A stretch of 64,000 bases of DNA from NCBI GenBank assembly GCA_024743275.1, contig JANSWW010000014.1, forward strand, positions 20,740 to 84,739, in the 5' to 3' direction. Both the position numbers and the translations under genes were made by a program. Numbering within the stretch: the first letter of the stretch is position 1; each line of letters starts with the position of its first letter. This stretch comes from Alphaproteobacteria bacterium (GTDB taxonomy: Bacteria; Pseudomonadota; Alphaproteobacteria; JANSWW01). Under the pieces are notes generated by a model. It worked only from the letters and a program-made list of their open reading frames with translations, was not told the DNA's origin and made no database searches. Below are positions 35,859 through 45,580 of this stretch, one piece after another.

Positions 35859-37462
35859 GGGGCGTTCCTTCCGATGCTTTGGCCGGGGAGTCTTGGGAGT
35901 CTTGGGGGCGTCTGATCCGAGACAGCGGGAGCGGTGCCCTCCGGCGAAAAAACCTGAACGCGCTCGGGGAGGCCGCGGATCTCGCAGGGGCCGAGCGCCC
36001 TGAACCGCATATCCTCCGCGCCGTCGCCGTCTCCGCGATGTTGGTCGGCGTGCCGTTTCGTCGCTTCGCTCACCAGCACATAGGTCCCGAAGTCCTTGTT
36101 GGCACGCTCCAAGCGGGCGGCGGTGTTGACCGTGTCGCCATACAGTGTGAAGCCGAGCCGATCGAGTCCGCCGACGGTTCCGGCGATCACCTGGCCGGTA
36201 TGGATTCCGATCCGGGTCTTGAGCATGCGGCCCGCGCCGAAATCCTCCCGCGCCGTGATCCGTTGGATCTCGTTGGCGACCTCTAGGGCGCGCCTGGCAT
36301 GGGCCGGACTGGGGACCGGGACGTTGAAGGTCGCCATCATCGCGTCGCCGATATAGTTGATCACCACGCCGCCATTGCGTTGAACCGGGGCCGAGATCGC
36401 CTCGAAATAGCGATTGAGGGTGTCGACCAATTGGTCCGGCGACAGTTCGACCGTCAAAGACGAGAAATCCTCGATATCGGTGAAGATCACCGTGGCATGA
36501 TGGATCGATCCCTTGAGCCTGCCGTCGGCGCTTTCCTCGCTCGCCAGGATCGCCCGCACGATGGGTTCGCTAACATAGAGGGCGAAGATCCTGCGCAGCC
36601 GGGCTTTCTCGGCCAGGCCTTGCGCCATATGCCCGAAGTTCTCGGACAGGGCGCCGATCTCGTGATCGACCAGCACCGGGGTCGGGGCATCGTAGTGTTC
36701 TTCGGAAACCCGGTTCACGGCGCTCAACAACCGCTCCGTCGGCAACGTGAGAAGGCGTGCGAGGAAAAAGAAGGCCATCGCCCCGGCGATCAGGGTGCCG
36801 GCCAGATCCAGGAGAATGGCCTCCTTCAGGCTGAACCCCTGGCGGGTCCGAAGGTTCTCCAAGACTGTCAGGTCGGCGATGACGAGGACGATCGGCGGAA
36901 GGACAAGCCCGAGAAACGCGATGGCGAGAACGGTCTTCATCCGGGGGCCGGTGACGGTGGAGGTCCACCCGACCCGCCGTGACAGGTCGTCCCGCAGTCC
37001 CATTCCGAAGTTGGCGGCCGCGAAGAAGGCATAGAACGAGAAATAGGAGCAGTAAGCGAAGGCGAAGATCGCGATATAGAGCAGCGGGTTGTCGAGTTCT
37101 ATCGCGGCACGGGCGGGATTCTCGGCCTCGAATCCGCCGAAGAGCGAGATGGCGACACAGTAGAGGAGGCCGAGAAAGGCCGCCCAGGCGGCTGAGACAA
37201 GGGGAAGATTGGTGATCCGATGGGCGACATGGGCCGGGAGGGCGTGGGCCTCGGAACCCGTCGTCGCTTCCAGCCGGGCGATGGGCCGATAAATCAGCCA
37301 TGCCCCGACGAGGTTCAAGACCAACAGGATCCCGATGTTCAGCCCGATCGGAACCAGGGATTGGGCCAGGTCACCGGAGATCAGGATGTAGGATCCCGTG
37401 ATCCCGATGTCGACGAGCGATATCCCGCTCATATGCAGGAGGTATTTGGATCTGTTCCGCAT
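35855..37462 (-). CDS. Membrane-bound class III adenylate/guanylate cyclase
   Basis: A 535-residue protein with six predicted membrane helices (about residues 10-235), a HAMP-like linker (RLLTLPTERLLSAVNRVSEE) and a C-terminal cyclase domain. VIFTDIEDFSSLTVELSP supplies the two metal aspartates, and LYGDTVNTAARLERA the Asn and Arg of the transition state. In GGVVINYIGDAMMATFNVP the residue normally Lys (base-specifying) is Asn, so substrate or activity may differ. It would make cAMP or cGMP at the inner membrane. The ABM gene follows with overlap. Confidence 0.88.
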   Translation of the reverse strand: MRNRSKYLLHMSGISLVDIGITGSYILISGDLAQSLVPIGLNIGILLVLNLVGAWLIYRPIARLEATTGSEAHALPAHVAHRITNLPLVSAAWAAFLGLLYCVAISLFGGFEAENPARAAIELDNPLLYIAIFAFAYCSYFSFYAFFAAANFGMGLRDDLSRRVGWTSTVTGPRMKTVLAIAFLGLVLPPIVLVIADLTVLENLRTRQGFSLKEAILLDLAGTLIAGAMAFFFLARLLTLPTERLLSAVNRVSEEHYDAPTPVLVDHEIGALSENFGHMAQGLAEKARLRRIFALYVSEPIVRAILASEESADGRLKGSIHHATVIFTDIEDFSSLTVELSPDQLVDTLNRYFEAISAPVQRNGGVVINYIGDAMMATFNVPVPSPAHARRALEVANEIQRITAREDFGAGRMLKTRIGIHTGQVIAGTVGGLDRLGFTLYGDTVNTAARLERANKDFGTYVLVSEATKRHADQHRGDGDGAEDMRFRALGPCEIRGLPERVQVFSPEGTAPAVSDQTPPRLPRLPGQSIGRNAP

Positions 37463-37589
37463 GGACGATCGGGATCGTTTCGAGTGTTTGGCGCGTCGTT
37501 GTTTCGGACGCTTGGCCTTTGCCCAAGGTCGCCCTTTACCCGCAGAGACTTAGCGCGAAGCGCATACCGGACAACGCCCCTGTCGCCGG

Positions 37590-37802
37590 TCAGGAACACC
37601 GCATAGCTTGCTCATAGTCCTGCCGATAGGCCTGGATGATGCCGAGGGTCTGGCGCAGCTGCTCCTTGACCCGCCGTTTCAGGGCCTCGAAATGGCTGAG
37701 ATCGGGAGACCCCGCCGGGATGTCGCTCGGCGTGCCGAACCATTGCGAGAACGCCGTCAACCGGGCGCCCACACCGGCGAGGCGGACGAAGCAATACGCC
37801 AT
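37590..37802 (-). CDS. Small hypothetical protein
   Basis: A 70-residue open frame in the 395-base gap between the response regulator and the cyclase. Its third codon positions are strongly G/C, as in neighbouring real genes, and it begins at the first ATG after an in-frame TGA. It reads RLAGVGARLTAFSQWFGTPS then a charged helix EALKRRVKEQLRQTLGII. No family is recognised. The ribosome site is weak. The remainder of the gap (37463-37589 and 37803-37857) shows nothing. Confidence 0.5.
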   Translation of the reverse strand: MAYCFVRLAGVGARLTAFSQWFGTPSDIPAGSPDLSHFEALKRRVKEQLRQTLGIIQAYRQDYEQAMRCS

Positions 37803-37857
37803 GGCCTGTCAGGCGAAGAAGATGGCGCCTTTCTGGTCGGGATCGATCCGTCGCCGG

Positions 37858-38265
37858 TTAGGTCAGCGGCCGCCAATCATCGGGGGGCGTCAACTCCCCT
37901 TTCAGGGCCGCCTCGATGTTCAGTTTAAGTTTTTCCGGGTCGAACGGCTTGATGATGTAGCCGGTCGCCGTGTTCGAATGGTGGGCCGCGTCGTAGATCC
38001 CCTTGTTGCCCTTCGCCGTGACGAAGATGACAGGGATGCCGGACGTCTCGCGGATTTGCCAGGCGGCGTCCATGCCGTCCATGTCGCCTTTCAGGGTGAT
38101 GTCCATCAGCACGACATCCGGCTTGAGCGCGCCGGCGAGCTTGATGGCTTCCTCACCGTTGTCGACGATCGAAACGATATCGTAGCCGAGTTCCTCCAGG
38201 GTCTCCTTCTCGTCGATCGCGGTGATCATCTCGTCTTCAACGATGAGGATGCGCGGCTTTGTCAT
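37858..38265 (-). CDS. Single-domain response regulator
   Basis: A 135-residue receiver domain without output domain. Acidic pocket ED at 10-11, phospho-acceptor Asp55 (VVLMDITLKGDMDGMDAA), Thr in FVTAKGNKG and Lys in IIKPFD. Its start lies 29 bases inside the end of the kinase gene, so they are a pair. It is strikingly similar, same length and same DITLKGDMDGM, to the receiver at 62220-62627, which is also next to a HisKA_2 kinase. Output must be through binding another protein. Confidence 0.92.
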   Translation of the reverse strand: MTKPRILIVEDEMITAIDEKETLEELGYDIVSIVDNGEEAIKLAGALKPDVVLMDITLKGDMDGMDAAWQIRETSGIPVIFVTAKGNKGIYDAAHHSNTATGYIIKPFDPEKLKLNIEAALKGELTPPDDWRPLT

Positions 38266-40177
38266 GGTTTCCTTCCCCGAACACGATGTCGACGATCGTC
38301 CCGTTCTCCGACCGCATCGTCTTTTCTCCCCCGATCTGCGCGACAAGCGCGTTGACCAGCTTGATGCCCATGGACCGGAGCTTCGATTCATCGAGGCCCT
38401 CGGGCAAGCCGATACCGTCGTCCCGAACCCGGAGCCTGATGTGTCCGTCCTCCAGCCTTGTGAGGAAAAGGCTAACCTTTCCCCGACCTTGCGGGAAGGC
38501 ATGTTTCAGGGCGTTGGAAATCAATTCGCTTGCGATCTGGGCACAGGCCGTCGCCGTCTTGATATCGAAGACGACATCGTCGGCATGGAACTCGGTCTCG
38601 ATTTCCCCGACGGAGGCATGGGACGAAATCGCGTCTTCGAACACGCCTTGTAGATAGTCCTGGGCGGGAATGCGGGAGACGTCGTCGGATTGATAGAGGC
38701 TTTCATAAAGACTGCTCATGACCCGGACCCGCCGGCTCGTCTCGCTGAGCGCTTCGCGTTCGTGGTCGCCGTCCGCGGACCGTCGTTGTAATGAAATGAT
38801 GCTGAGGATGACCTGCAGATTGTTCTTCACCCGGTGATGGATCTCTTGGACGAGCGTATCCTTCTCGTGAAGGGCGACGCGCAGGCGGCCATAGGCGAGC
38901 GACGCTTCGAAGAACTGACCGAACTTCGTCGCCAGGCCTTTGACCAGTTCCCGCTCCGCGGCTTGAAAGCGGCGGGGCGTTCGTGGGTCGGCATCCTTTT
39001 GATCCAGGGAGACCGCTAGTTGGCCGATCGGACTGCCGCTGGCGGAGATGGGTTCGGCAATGAAGTCGTCGGCCTCGGAAAATCCGGGCGTGGCGACCAT
39101 CTCGTCGCCGGCCCGGACGCGGACATGGGTGTGATCCGGAAAGCGGAAGCCGGCCCTGATCGCCTTTGTGAGCGGGTCCGCGAGCGGGGCCAGGGTCCGC
39201 GACGGGGAGCGGAGCAGCGACGTCACATCGTAGAGCGCCTTCAAGGTCTTGGTCTGTTCGGCATTTCTGAGGCGAAGATCGCGGTTGAGCCGATTGAGGG
39301 ACGCTTGCCGCCAAAAGATCGCGAAGATCACCAGAAAGGCCGTGGTGGCGAACAGGAGATAGTAGATCTGCTGATTGGTCAGCAGTGGTTTCGGGGTGCC
39401 GTACCATTTCTCATAGGTCCGGGCGTAGGCAGCGCTCTGGACGAACTCCTGGACGAAGGGCTCGAGTCTCTGCAACACATCGCTGTTCGCCTTCAAGGCG
39501 CGGATGCCGCGTTTCACTTCCAGGAGAGGCTCGCCTGCGGTTTTGATCCGGTGTTCGATGCCGGCCTTCCGGGCGAGCGCGAAGACGACCGATTCCGGAT
39601 ACACGAGAGCGTCCTCGTTGCCCGAGACTAGCGCGAGGAGCGCGCTCTGCAGGTCCGGCTTCACGCTCAAAAAAAGTCCCTTATGCTTTTTGAGCATGAA
39701 ATAGCCGACATTCCGCTCGACCACGGCAACGCGCTTCGCATAGAGGTCCGGAAACTCCGAAATGTCGGTCGTGTCGTCGCGCACCACGATCGAGACATGA
39801 AACGTCTCGATCGGCGAGGAGAAGGCGAACTCCTGGAACCTGTCGGTCAGGATTCCGCTGTTGGGAATGACGTCCCCTTCGCCGCGGATCAGGGCTTCGA
39901 CGGTAAGCGCGAAACTCGGATAGGATTTGTAGACGACCTCGACTCCGGCGAGGTCGGCGATCTGATCGAAGACGTCGATCGCGAAGCCATAGGGTTGGCC
40001 GTTCTCATCGGTCTGGAACTGGGGTGGCCAGTTTTCCGGCACCAAAGCGACGATCCGGCGCTCTTCCGCGGCGACTGGGAGGGTCGCAATCGAAGAGAAA
40101 AGCACAACTAGGAGTGCGCAAATTCGCGCCATGCCAAGTGATCGCCCGGTCCGGCTTAGTATTCCTCCGCCCCGCAT
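38237..40177 (-). CDS. Sensor histidine kinase with periplasmic SBP_bac_3 domain (HisKA_2 type)
   Basis: About 646 residues. After a signal or anchor (MARICALLVVLFSSIATLPV) comes an amino-acid-receptor-like sensor domain (VALVPENWPPQFQTDENGQP, PYGFAIDVFDQIADLAG, to KWYGTP), a membrane helix (IYYLLFATTAFLVIFAIFW), a GAF-like region, the phosphorylated helix LVQEIHHRVKNNLQVILSII and an ATPase domain (ELISNALKHAFPQG, DDGIGLPEGLDES). The HRVKNN form marks the HisKA_2/HWE-like class. ATG 40177 or 40132 are both possible starts. It likely reports a small periplasmic ligand to the adjacent receiver. Confidence 0.9.
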   Translation of the reverse strand: MRGGGILSRTGRSLGMARICALLVVLFSSIATLPVAAEERRIVALVPENWPPQFQTDENGQPYGFAIDVFDQIADLAGVEVVYKSYPSFALTVEALIRGEGDVIPNSGILTDRFQEFAFSSPIETFHVSIVVRDDTTDISEFPDLYAKRVAVVERNVGYFMLKKHKGLFLSVKPDLQSALLALVSGNEDALVYPESVVFALARKAGIEHRIKTAGEPLLEVKRGIRALKANSDVLQRLEPFVQEFVQSAAYARTYEKWYGTPKPLLTNQQIYYLLFATTAFLVIFAIFWRQASLNRLNRDLRLRNAEQTKTLKALYDVTSLLRSPSRTLAPLADPLTKAIRAGFRFPDHTHVRVRAGDEMVATPGFSEADDFIAEPISASGSPIGQLAVSLDQKDADPRTPRRFQAAERELVKGLATKFGQFFEASLAYGRLRVALHEKDTLVQEIHHRVKNNLQVILSIISLQRRSADGDHEREALSETSRRVRVMSSLYESLYQSDDVSRIPAQDYLQGVFEDAISSHASVGEIETEFHADDVVFDIKTATACAQIASELISNALKHAFPQGRGKVSLFLTRLEDGHIRLRVRDDGIGLPEGLDESKLRSMGIKLVNALVAQIGGEKTMRSENGTIVDIVFGEGNHDKAAHPHR

Positions 40178-40270
40178 GACAGAAGAGTTGCGCTTTTTAT
40201 TGTCCGATGCAACGCCGTTTAGGGGTCGGCGGTCCAATATAACCCAAAGGATACTTTCTGGGGTTTGGCC

Positions 40271-41605
40271 CTAAAGCTCCCGGCCGGCCTTGATTTCGTT
40301 CCAGCGGATGACCGCGTTCGCGCCGGCCCAGGCGATCGGCTCCGGCGGCAGGCGGACCGGATCGGGCGCCGCGCCGAGATGGCGGGTCAGGAAGCTCTCC
40401 ACCCCGGCGGCATGCTCGGCCGCCGCGATGCCGGCGGCGGTGCCCTTGGAGGTGCCGAGACCGTTTTGGCAGCAGGCGGCGAACAGCCCCTCCGCCACCT
40501 CTCCGAAGGCCGGGGCGTCATTGCGCGAAAGGCAGAGGCGCCCGCCCCAGCGGTATTCCATCTCGACACCGTCCAGCATCGGGAAACGGGCGGCGAAGGA
40601 GCGGTCGTGGTCCTTCCCGACGGACGCGATTCGGGCGTCGTTCACCTCCATGGATGGGTCATAGGTGAACCGGTTGCGGATCACGATCCGATCGCCGCCG
40701 GTCCCGGAAATCCGCCGGACGGTGGTGCCCATGGGATCGGCCGGCGTGGCGCCCCAGATCCGCTCGCCCCCCAAGCGGCCGATTTCGTCCTCGCTGAGCG
40801 CCCGAGTCATCGACGCGTAGGTGAAGACATGCATGAGCCGACGTGCGAAGAAGCCGAAGCTCTCGGCGTGGCCATTGACGGCGAGGATGGCTTTTGGCGC
40901 GCTGACGGTGCCGTTCGGGGTCTCCGCGCGCCAGACGCCGGCACTTCGGTCGAGCGCGGTGACCGGCGTGTTCTCATGGATCGTGACCCGGTTCGAGGCG
41001 AGACCCGTGGCGATGCCACGGACGAACATCGCCGGCTGGATCATCGCCGCATGGGGGGTGTAGAGGCCGCCGGCAAAGAACTCGGTCCCGGTGATCGCCA
41101 GCATCCGCTCGGCGTCGTAGAGCTCGAAGTCCTCCCCGAGGGTCGCGAGATGACGGGCATAGCTTTCGTTGTGTTTGAGGCCCTTCTCGGTCGCCGCCGC
41201 GTTCATCTTGCCGGACCGGACGATCGCCTCCTCCGGCAGGCCGTATTCCCGCGCCGCGTCGAGCGCGAAATCGATCGCCATCCGATTGGCGCGGATCTGG
41301 TTCTTGTCGCGGTCCAGGGCGCCGCCATAGTCGTCGGAGGCGAGATCGTGCGGTAGATCGATCATGAAGCCGGAGTTGCGGCCGGCCGGCCCATCGCCGA
41401 CCCGGACCGCGTCGAGGACGACGATCTTGTCCCCCTCGCGGAGCTGTGAAAGCCGTCGTGCCGCCGCCAGCCCGGCGAGCCCGGCGCCGATCACCAGCCA
41501 ATCGGCGGTCATGTCCCCCGCGAGCGGCTTGGCCGGATCGGCGAGCGGCAGGATCGCGTTCCAGGCGGCCGGTCCCGGATCCTTGGGAAGGCGTTTGACC
41601 CGCAT
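40271..41605 (-). CDS. FAD-dependent amine oxidoreductase (DAO family)
   Basis: A 444-residue flavoprotein of the glycine/D-amino-acid oxidase family, nearest in feel to gamma-glutamylputrescine oxidase PuuB. Rossmann motif WLVIGAGLAGLAAARRLSQL at about residues 37-56, flavin contacts GPAGRNSGFMIDLPHD, and the C-terminal EYRWGGRLCLSRNDAPAFG and QNGLGTSKGTAAG. It begins seven bases after the MttB-family gene and ends the catabolic cluster. Probable job: oxidative removal of an amine substituent produced by the upstream enzymes. Confidence 0.85.
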   Translation of the reverse strand: MRVKRLPKDPGPAAWNAILPLADPAKPLAGDMTADWLVIGAGLAGLAAARRLSQLREGDKIVVLDAVRVGDGPAGRNSGFMIDLPHDLASDDYGGALDRDKNQIRANRMAIDFALDAAREYGLPEEAIVRSGKMNAAATEKGLKHNESYARHLATLGEDFELYDAERMLAITGTEFFAGGLYTPHAAMIQPAMFVRGIATGLASNRVTIHENTPVTALDRSAGVWRAETPNGTVSAPKAILAVNGHAESFGFFARRLMHVFTYASMTRALSEDEIGRLGGERIWGATPADPMGTTVRRISGTGGDRIVIRNRFTYDPSMEVNDARIASVGKDHDRSFAARFPMLDGVEMEYRWGGRLCLSRNDAPAFGEVAEGLFAACCQNGLGTSKGTAAGIAAAEHAAGVESFLTRHLGAAPDPVRLPPEPIAWAGANAVIRWNEIKAGREL

Positions 41606-41612
41606 GGCCGGG

Positions 41613-43178
41613 TCAATGCTCGTTGTTGAGGGCGTCGACCGCCGGAATCTCGCGTTCCCGCCGGGAGATGTAGTCCCGCAAAGCCTCGTCCACAGCAGCG
41701 TCGAGTGTAGGTTCGACATAGGCGTCGAGCAGGGACTTGGTCTTTTCGAGCGCCCGTTCGGTGATCTCCTTCGAGCCCTCGGCCGCCCATTGCTCGATCG
41801 AATTGTTGTCGAACAGTTCGGGCATGAAGAAGGCCCGCTGGAAATTGGCCTGGGTGTGTGGGTGGCCGAGATAGTGGCCTCCGGGGCCGACATCGGCGAC
41901 GGCGGCGACCGCCTCGTCGAAATCGTCCCAGCGCACGCCCTCCGCCATGCGGTAGGCCATGGCGCATTGCTCCGCGTCGACGACGAACTTGGCCATCGAG
42001 CAGTGCATCCCGGCCTCGTTCCAGCCGGCCGAATGCCAGATATAGTTGGCGCCTGACATCATCACCGACATCAGGGTCGTGGCACTCTCGTAGCCCGCCT
42101 GGGCGTCGAAGGTCTTGGCCCCGCCCAGGGTGTTGGAGGTGCGCCAGGGCACGCCGTAATGGCGCGCCATCTGGCCGATCATCATGTTCATCAGGCTGAT
42201 CTCCGGCGTTCCCGCCATCGGCGCGCCCGATTTCATCGAGACGGTCGAGAGGTAATGGCCGTAGATCGCCGGGCAGCCCTTTCGGATCACCTGGGTATAG
42301 GCGAGCGCGCTCAGCGCCTCGGCATTGAGCTGGGCGACCGCCGGCGCGGTGGAGGCCGGCGTATTCGCCCCGCCGAGGACGAAGGGCGAGCACAGCACAG
42401 GCTGATTGCGGCGGCAAAACGCCCGCATCGCCCCCAGCATGGTCTCGTCCCACACCAGGGGCGAGTTGCCGTTGCAGTTCCCGGTGACCACCGGATGGGT
42501 TTCCATGAAGTCGGCGCCGAACAGGATGGCGCACATATCCATGACATCTTCCGCGTTCTTCGGGCTGGTGGTCATGCCCATGAACGTCTTGTCGGAATGC
42601 TTCATGGACGAATAGGTGATCCGGAGGTGCCGGTGGGCGACCACATGGTCCATCGGCTCGACGATGTGGTGGGCGGTCGAATGGAGCGCCGGCAGAACAT
42701 GGGCGAGTTTGTGGAAGTTCGCGAGATCCTCCAGCGTCGGGCCCCGGCGCTGGTCGTCGAGGTCGCGCATATAGGGCGCGCCGGTCATCGGCACGAAGAT
42801 CGAATGGTCCAGGCCGAAGGGCAGCGACTTGGCCGGATTGCGGGCGTGATAGGTGAAGGTCTCGGGGATCGAGGCGATCAGATCCTTCACCAGCCCGCGG
42901 TCCAGATGGACCCGGTCGCCGTCCCGGACGTCGGCCCCGGCCTTCTTCCAGTCCTCGATGGCGACCGGGTCGCGGAAGACCACGCCGACATTCTCGAGAA
43001 TGTCCATCGAGGCGCGGTGGATCCGCTCGACCTGCTCCGCCGACATCAGGTCGGTCACCGGCAGTTTCCGCTTCAGGGACGGCAGCATCTCGTCGGTGAA
43101 GGCGGTTCTCAGCGCCCGCCGCGACCCGCGCCCGCCCCGTCGGCCTTCCCGCTCGGCGGGTTTCGTCTCGGCATTCAT
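41613..43178 (-). CDS. MttB-family methyltransferase without pyrrolysine
   Basis: A 521-residue member of the trimethylamine methyltransferase (COG5598) family. Conserved stretches include ERIHRASMDILENVGVVFRD, FVPMTGAPYMRDLDDQRRGP, GNCNGNSPLVWDETM and ADVGPGGHYLGHPHTQANFQ. There is no in-frame amber codon, so it is of the pyrrolysine-free kind, some of which demethylate glycine betaine, proline betaine or carnitine. No corrinoid protein or RamA-type activator is encoded nearby, which is unexplained. It overlaps the aldehyde dehydrogenase gene by four bases. Confidence 0.88.
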   Translation of the reverse strand: MNAETKPAEREGRRGGRGSRRALRTAFTDEMLPSLKRKLPVTDLMSAEQVERIHRASMDILENVGVVFRDPVAIEDWKKAGADVRDGDRVHLDRGLVKDLIASIPETFTYHARNPAKSLPFGLDHSIFVPMTGAPYMRDLDDQRRGPTLEDLANFHKLAHVLPALHSTAHHIVEPMDHVVAHRHLRITYSSMKHSDKTFMGMTTSPKNAEDVMDMCAILFGADFMETHPVVTGNCNGNSPLVWDETMLGAMRAFCRRNQPVLCSPFVLGGANTPASTAPAVAQLNAEALSALAYTQVIRKGCPAIYGHYLSTVSMKSGAPMAGTPEISLMNMMIGQMARHYGVPWRTSNTLGGAKTFDAQAGYESATTLMSVMMSGANYIWHSAGWNEAGMHCSMAKFVVDAEQCAMAYRMAEGVRWDDFDEAVAAVADVGPGGHYLGHPHTQANFQRAFFMPELFDNNSIEQWAAEGSKEITERALEKTKSLLDAYVEPTLDAAVDEALRDYISRREREIPAVDALNNEH

Positions 43179-44662
43179 CCTACATCGTCCTCCGCCGCGG
43201 GGTCGGTAAGGTCGACCCAGATGGTCTTCACTTCCGTGTATTGATCGTGGGCCTGAAGGCCGTTGTCGCGACCGCCGAAGCCGGACTGCTTGTAGCCGCC
43301 GAAGGGCGTGGTGATGTCACCCTCGCCATAGCAGTTGACGGTCACGGTTCCCGCCTTGATCGCCCGGGCGGTCCGCAGCGCCCGCTTGGCGTTGGCGGTG
43401 AAGACCGAGGCGGTCAGGCCGTAGTCCGTGTCGTTGGCGATCTCAATCGCCTCCGAGTCCGAGGCCACGGTGATCACAGTCAGCACCGGTCCGAAAATCT
43501 CTTCCCGCGCCAGGCGGTCTGTCGGCAAGGCCTCGTAGATCGTCGGCGGGACATAGGGGCCGTCCGCCGTCCCGCCGACAAGCGCCACGCCGCCGAGATA
43601 GCCGGTCACCTTGGCGAGATGCTCCGTGTCGATCAGGGCGCCCAGATGGTTGGCGGGATCCAGCGGATCACCCGTCCGCCAGTCCCGCAGCCGGGCCAGG
43701 ATGCGTTCCATCAGGGTGTCCTTGACCGACTTGTGGACGATCAAACGGGACGCGGCGGAGCAATTCTCGCCCATATTCCAGAACGCGGCGTTCACCACAT
43801 GTCCCGCGACGAGATCGAGATGCTCGGCGTCCTCCAGCACCACGGCCGGATTCTTGCCGCCGCATTCGAGGACCACCTTCTTGAGGTTGCTGTCGGCCGC
43901 ATAGCGCAGGAAATGGCGGCCGGTCTCGGTCGATCCGGTAAAGCTGACCATGTCGACGCCGGGATGGCGGCCGAGCGGCTCGCCCACCGACGGCCCGTCG
44001 CCCGGCAACACCTGCAGAACGCCCCGGGGGATGCCCGCCTCGGCCGCGATCTCCGCGACCCGCAGGGCCGTGAGCGAGGTCTGCTCGGCCGGTTTCACGA
44101 TCACGGAACAGCCGGACGCGAGCGCTGGGCCAATCTTCCAGGCCAGCATCAACAAGGGGAAGTTCCAGGGCAACACGGCGGCCACCACGCCGACAGGCTC
44201 CCGGACGATGACGGCGAGCGCGTCCTCGCCGGTGGGGGCGGTCTGGTCGTAGAGCTTGTCGATCGCCTCGGCGTGCCATTGCAGGGTGTGGATCGTCTCG
44301 GGCACGTCGATGGTCTCGCAGTCGCGGATCGGCTTGCCGCTGTCGAGGCTCTCCATCACCGCGAGTTCCCGGCGGTTCCGGTGCAGGAGCTTGGCGAAGT
44401 GCTTGAGCACGGCTTTGCGTTCGGCCGGTGTCCGCTTCGCCCACCGGCCCTCGTCGAAGGCGTCGCGGGCCTTGGCGACGGCGAGATCGACATCCTCGGC
44501 GCCGCAGGCCGCGATCTCGCAGAGCGCCTCGCCGGTCGCCGGGTTGACGGTCTTGAGCGCCGGGCCGGTCCCGGGGCGGAACCTGCCGTCGATATGGGCC
44601 GCCCGCGGCAGGTCGAGGTCGGCGGCGATGGCGGCGTATTCCTCGCGGGTCAGAAGATCCAT
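43175..44662 (-). CDS. NAD(P)-dependent aldehyde dehydrogenase (PuuC-like)
   Basis: A 495-residue aldehyde dehydrogenase. Cofactor site VLPWNFPLLMLAWKIGPALA and FTGSTETGRHFL, catalytic Glu in VVLECGGKNPAVV, catalytic Cys in FWNMGENCSAASRLIV, and the C-terminal EEIFGPVLTVI. The pattern HAEAIDKLYDQTAPTGEDAL resembles gamma-aminobutyraldehyde dehydrogenases. In this cluster it should oxidise the aldehyde released by the amine oxidase or DapA-family lyase. Coupled by overlap to the MttB-family gene. Confidence 0.9.
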   Translation of the reverse strand: MDLLTREEYAAIAADLDLPRAAHIDGRFRPGTGPALKTVNPATGEALCEIAACGAEDVDLAVAKARDAFDEGRWAKRTPAERKAVLKHFAKLLHRNRRELAVMESLDSGKPIRDCETIDVPETIHTLQWHAEAIDKLYDQTAPTGEDALAVIVREPVGVVAAVLPWNFPLLMLAWKIGPALASGCSVIVKPAEQTSLTALRVAEIAAEAGIPRGVLQVLPGDGPSVGEPLGRHPGVDMVSFTGSTETGRHFLRYAADSNLKKVVLECGGKNPAVVLEDAEHLDLVAGHVVNAAFWNMGENCSAASRLIVHKSVKDTLMERILARLRDWRTGDPLDPANHLGALIDTEHLAKVTGYLGGVALVGGTADGPYVPPTIYEALPTDRLAREEIFGPVLTVITVASDSEAIEIANDTDYGLTASVFTANAKRALRTARAIKAGTVTVNCYGEGDITTPFGGYKQSGFGGRDNGLQAHDQYTEVKTIWVDLTDPAAEDDVG

Positions 44663-44665
44663 GGC

Positions 44666-45580
44666 TCAGCCCTCCTTCCGGGTCGCCCGAATGGCGTCGA
44701 CGGTCTTGTTCATGGTGCGGATCACCTCGCCCAGTTCGCGTTTCTCGTCCTTGTTGAGCGGCTGCAGGGGGCGCCTGGGCGGACCGCAGTCGATGCCGCG
44801 CAGGCCGGTGCCGTGCTTGATGCACTGGACGAACTTCCCGCCCTGCTCCAGCGTCCGCATCAGCGGCAGCATCGCCGACATGATCCGCCGGCCCTGGTCG
44901 AAGTCCTTTTCGAGCACGCAGGCCTCGTAGAGCGCGATATGGGCTTCCGGCGCGAAGTTGGACCCGGCGCAGGTCCAGGATCGGGCGCCCCAGGCGAAGA
45001 ATTCGAGGGCCTGGTCGTCCATGCCACAGGAAAGCTGGATGTGCGGATAGTCCCGCGCCAGCATATGGAGCCTGTTGATGTCGCCGGAACTTTCCTTGAT
45101 CGCCCGGAAATTCGGGCTGCGGCCGACCCGGTCGAGGGTGTCCTCGTCCATGTCGACGCTCATCCGACCGGGATAGTTGTAGAGCATGACCGGCAGATTG
45201 GCCGCCCGATCGATGGCGAGCGCGTGCAGGGCGATCTCCCGGCCCGTCGGATAGGCATAGGGCGGGGTGGTCACCAGGATGGCGTCGGCGCCGACGGTCT
45301 TGGCCTCCTCGGCATAGCGGATGCTGTCCTCGGTGCGGATCGCGCCGGTGCCGACGATCATCGGCAGGCGGCCGGCGATCACGTCCTTTGCCTTGCCCAT
45401 CAGGGCGATCCGCTCCTCCATGGTCTGGGCGTAGTATTCACCTGTCGTTCCGGCGATCACCAGACCGTGGACGCCGGAGGCGATCAGGAAGTCGATCACC
45501 TCAGCAAAGCGGTCATTGTCGATGGAATGGTCCGTCCGGTGGGGCGTGACCACCGGTGTGAAAATGCCTTCAAACCGCAT
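44666..45580 (-). CDS. DapA-family aldolase/lyase or deaminase
   Basis: A 304-residue TIM-barrel enzyme of the DHDPS/NAL family. The Schiff-base lysine is in RAIKESSGDINRL, the assisting Tyr in MLYNYPGRMSVD, and GTTGEYYAQTMEER is the substrate-carboxylate loop. Since it sits in a catabolic operon it is unlikely to be lysine-pathway DapA; relatives in similar settings act on 4-hydroxy-pyrroline-carboxylate or 2-keto-3-deoxy acids. ATG 45580 lies 11 bases inside the end of the GntR gene. Confidence 0.85.
   Translation of the reverse strand: MRFEGIFTPVVTPHRTDHSIDNDRFAEVIDFLIASGVHGLVIAGTTGEYYAQTMEERIALMGKAKDVIAGRLPMIVGTGAIRTEDSIRYAEEAKTVGADAILVTTPPYAYPTGREIALHALAIDRAANLPVMLYNYPGRMSVDMDEDTLDRVGRSPNFRAIKESSGDINRLHMLARDYPHIQLSCGMDDQALEFFAWGARSWTCAGSNFAPEAHIALYEACVLEKDFDQGRRIMSAMLPLMRTLEQGGKFVQCIKHGTGLRGIDCGPPRRPLQPLNKDEKRELGEVIRTMNKTVDAIRATRKEG

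Noticed and set aside
41613..43178. Pyrrolysine (amber) codon in the MttB-family gene
   Set aside because: The reading frame is uninterrupted from start to stop, so it belongs to the pyrrolysine-free group.
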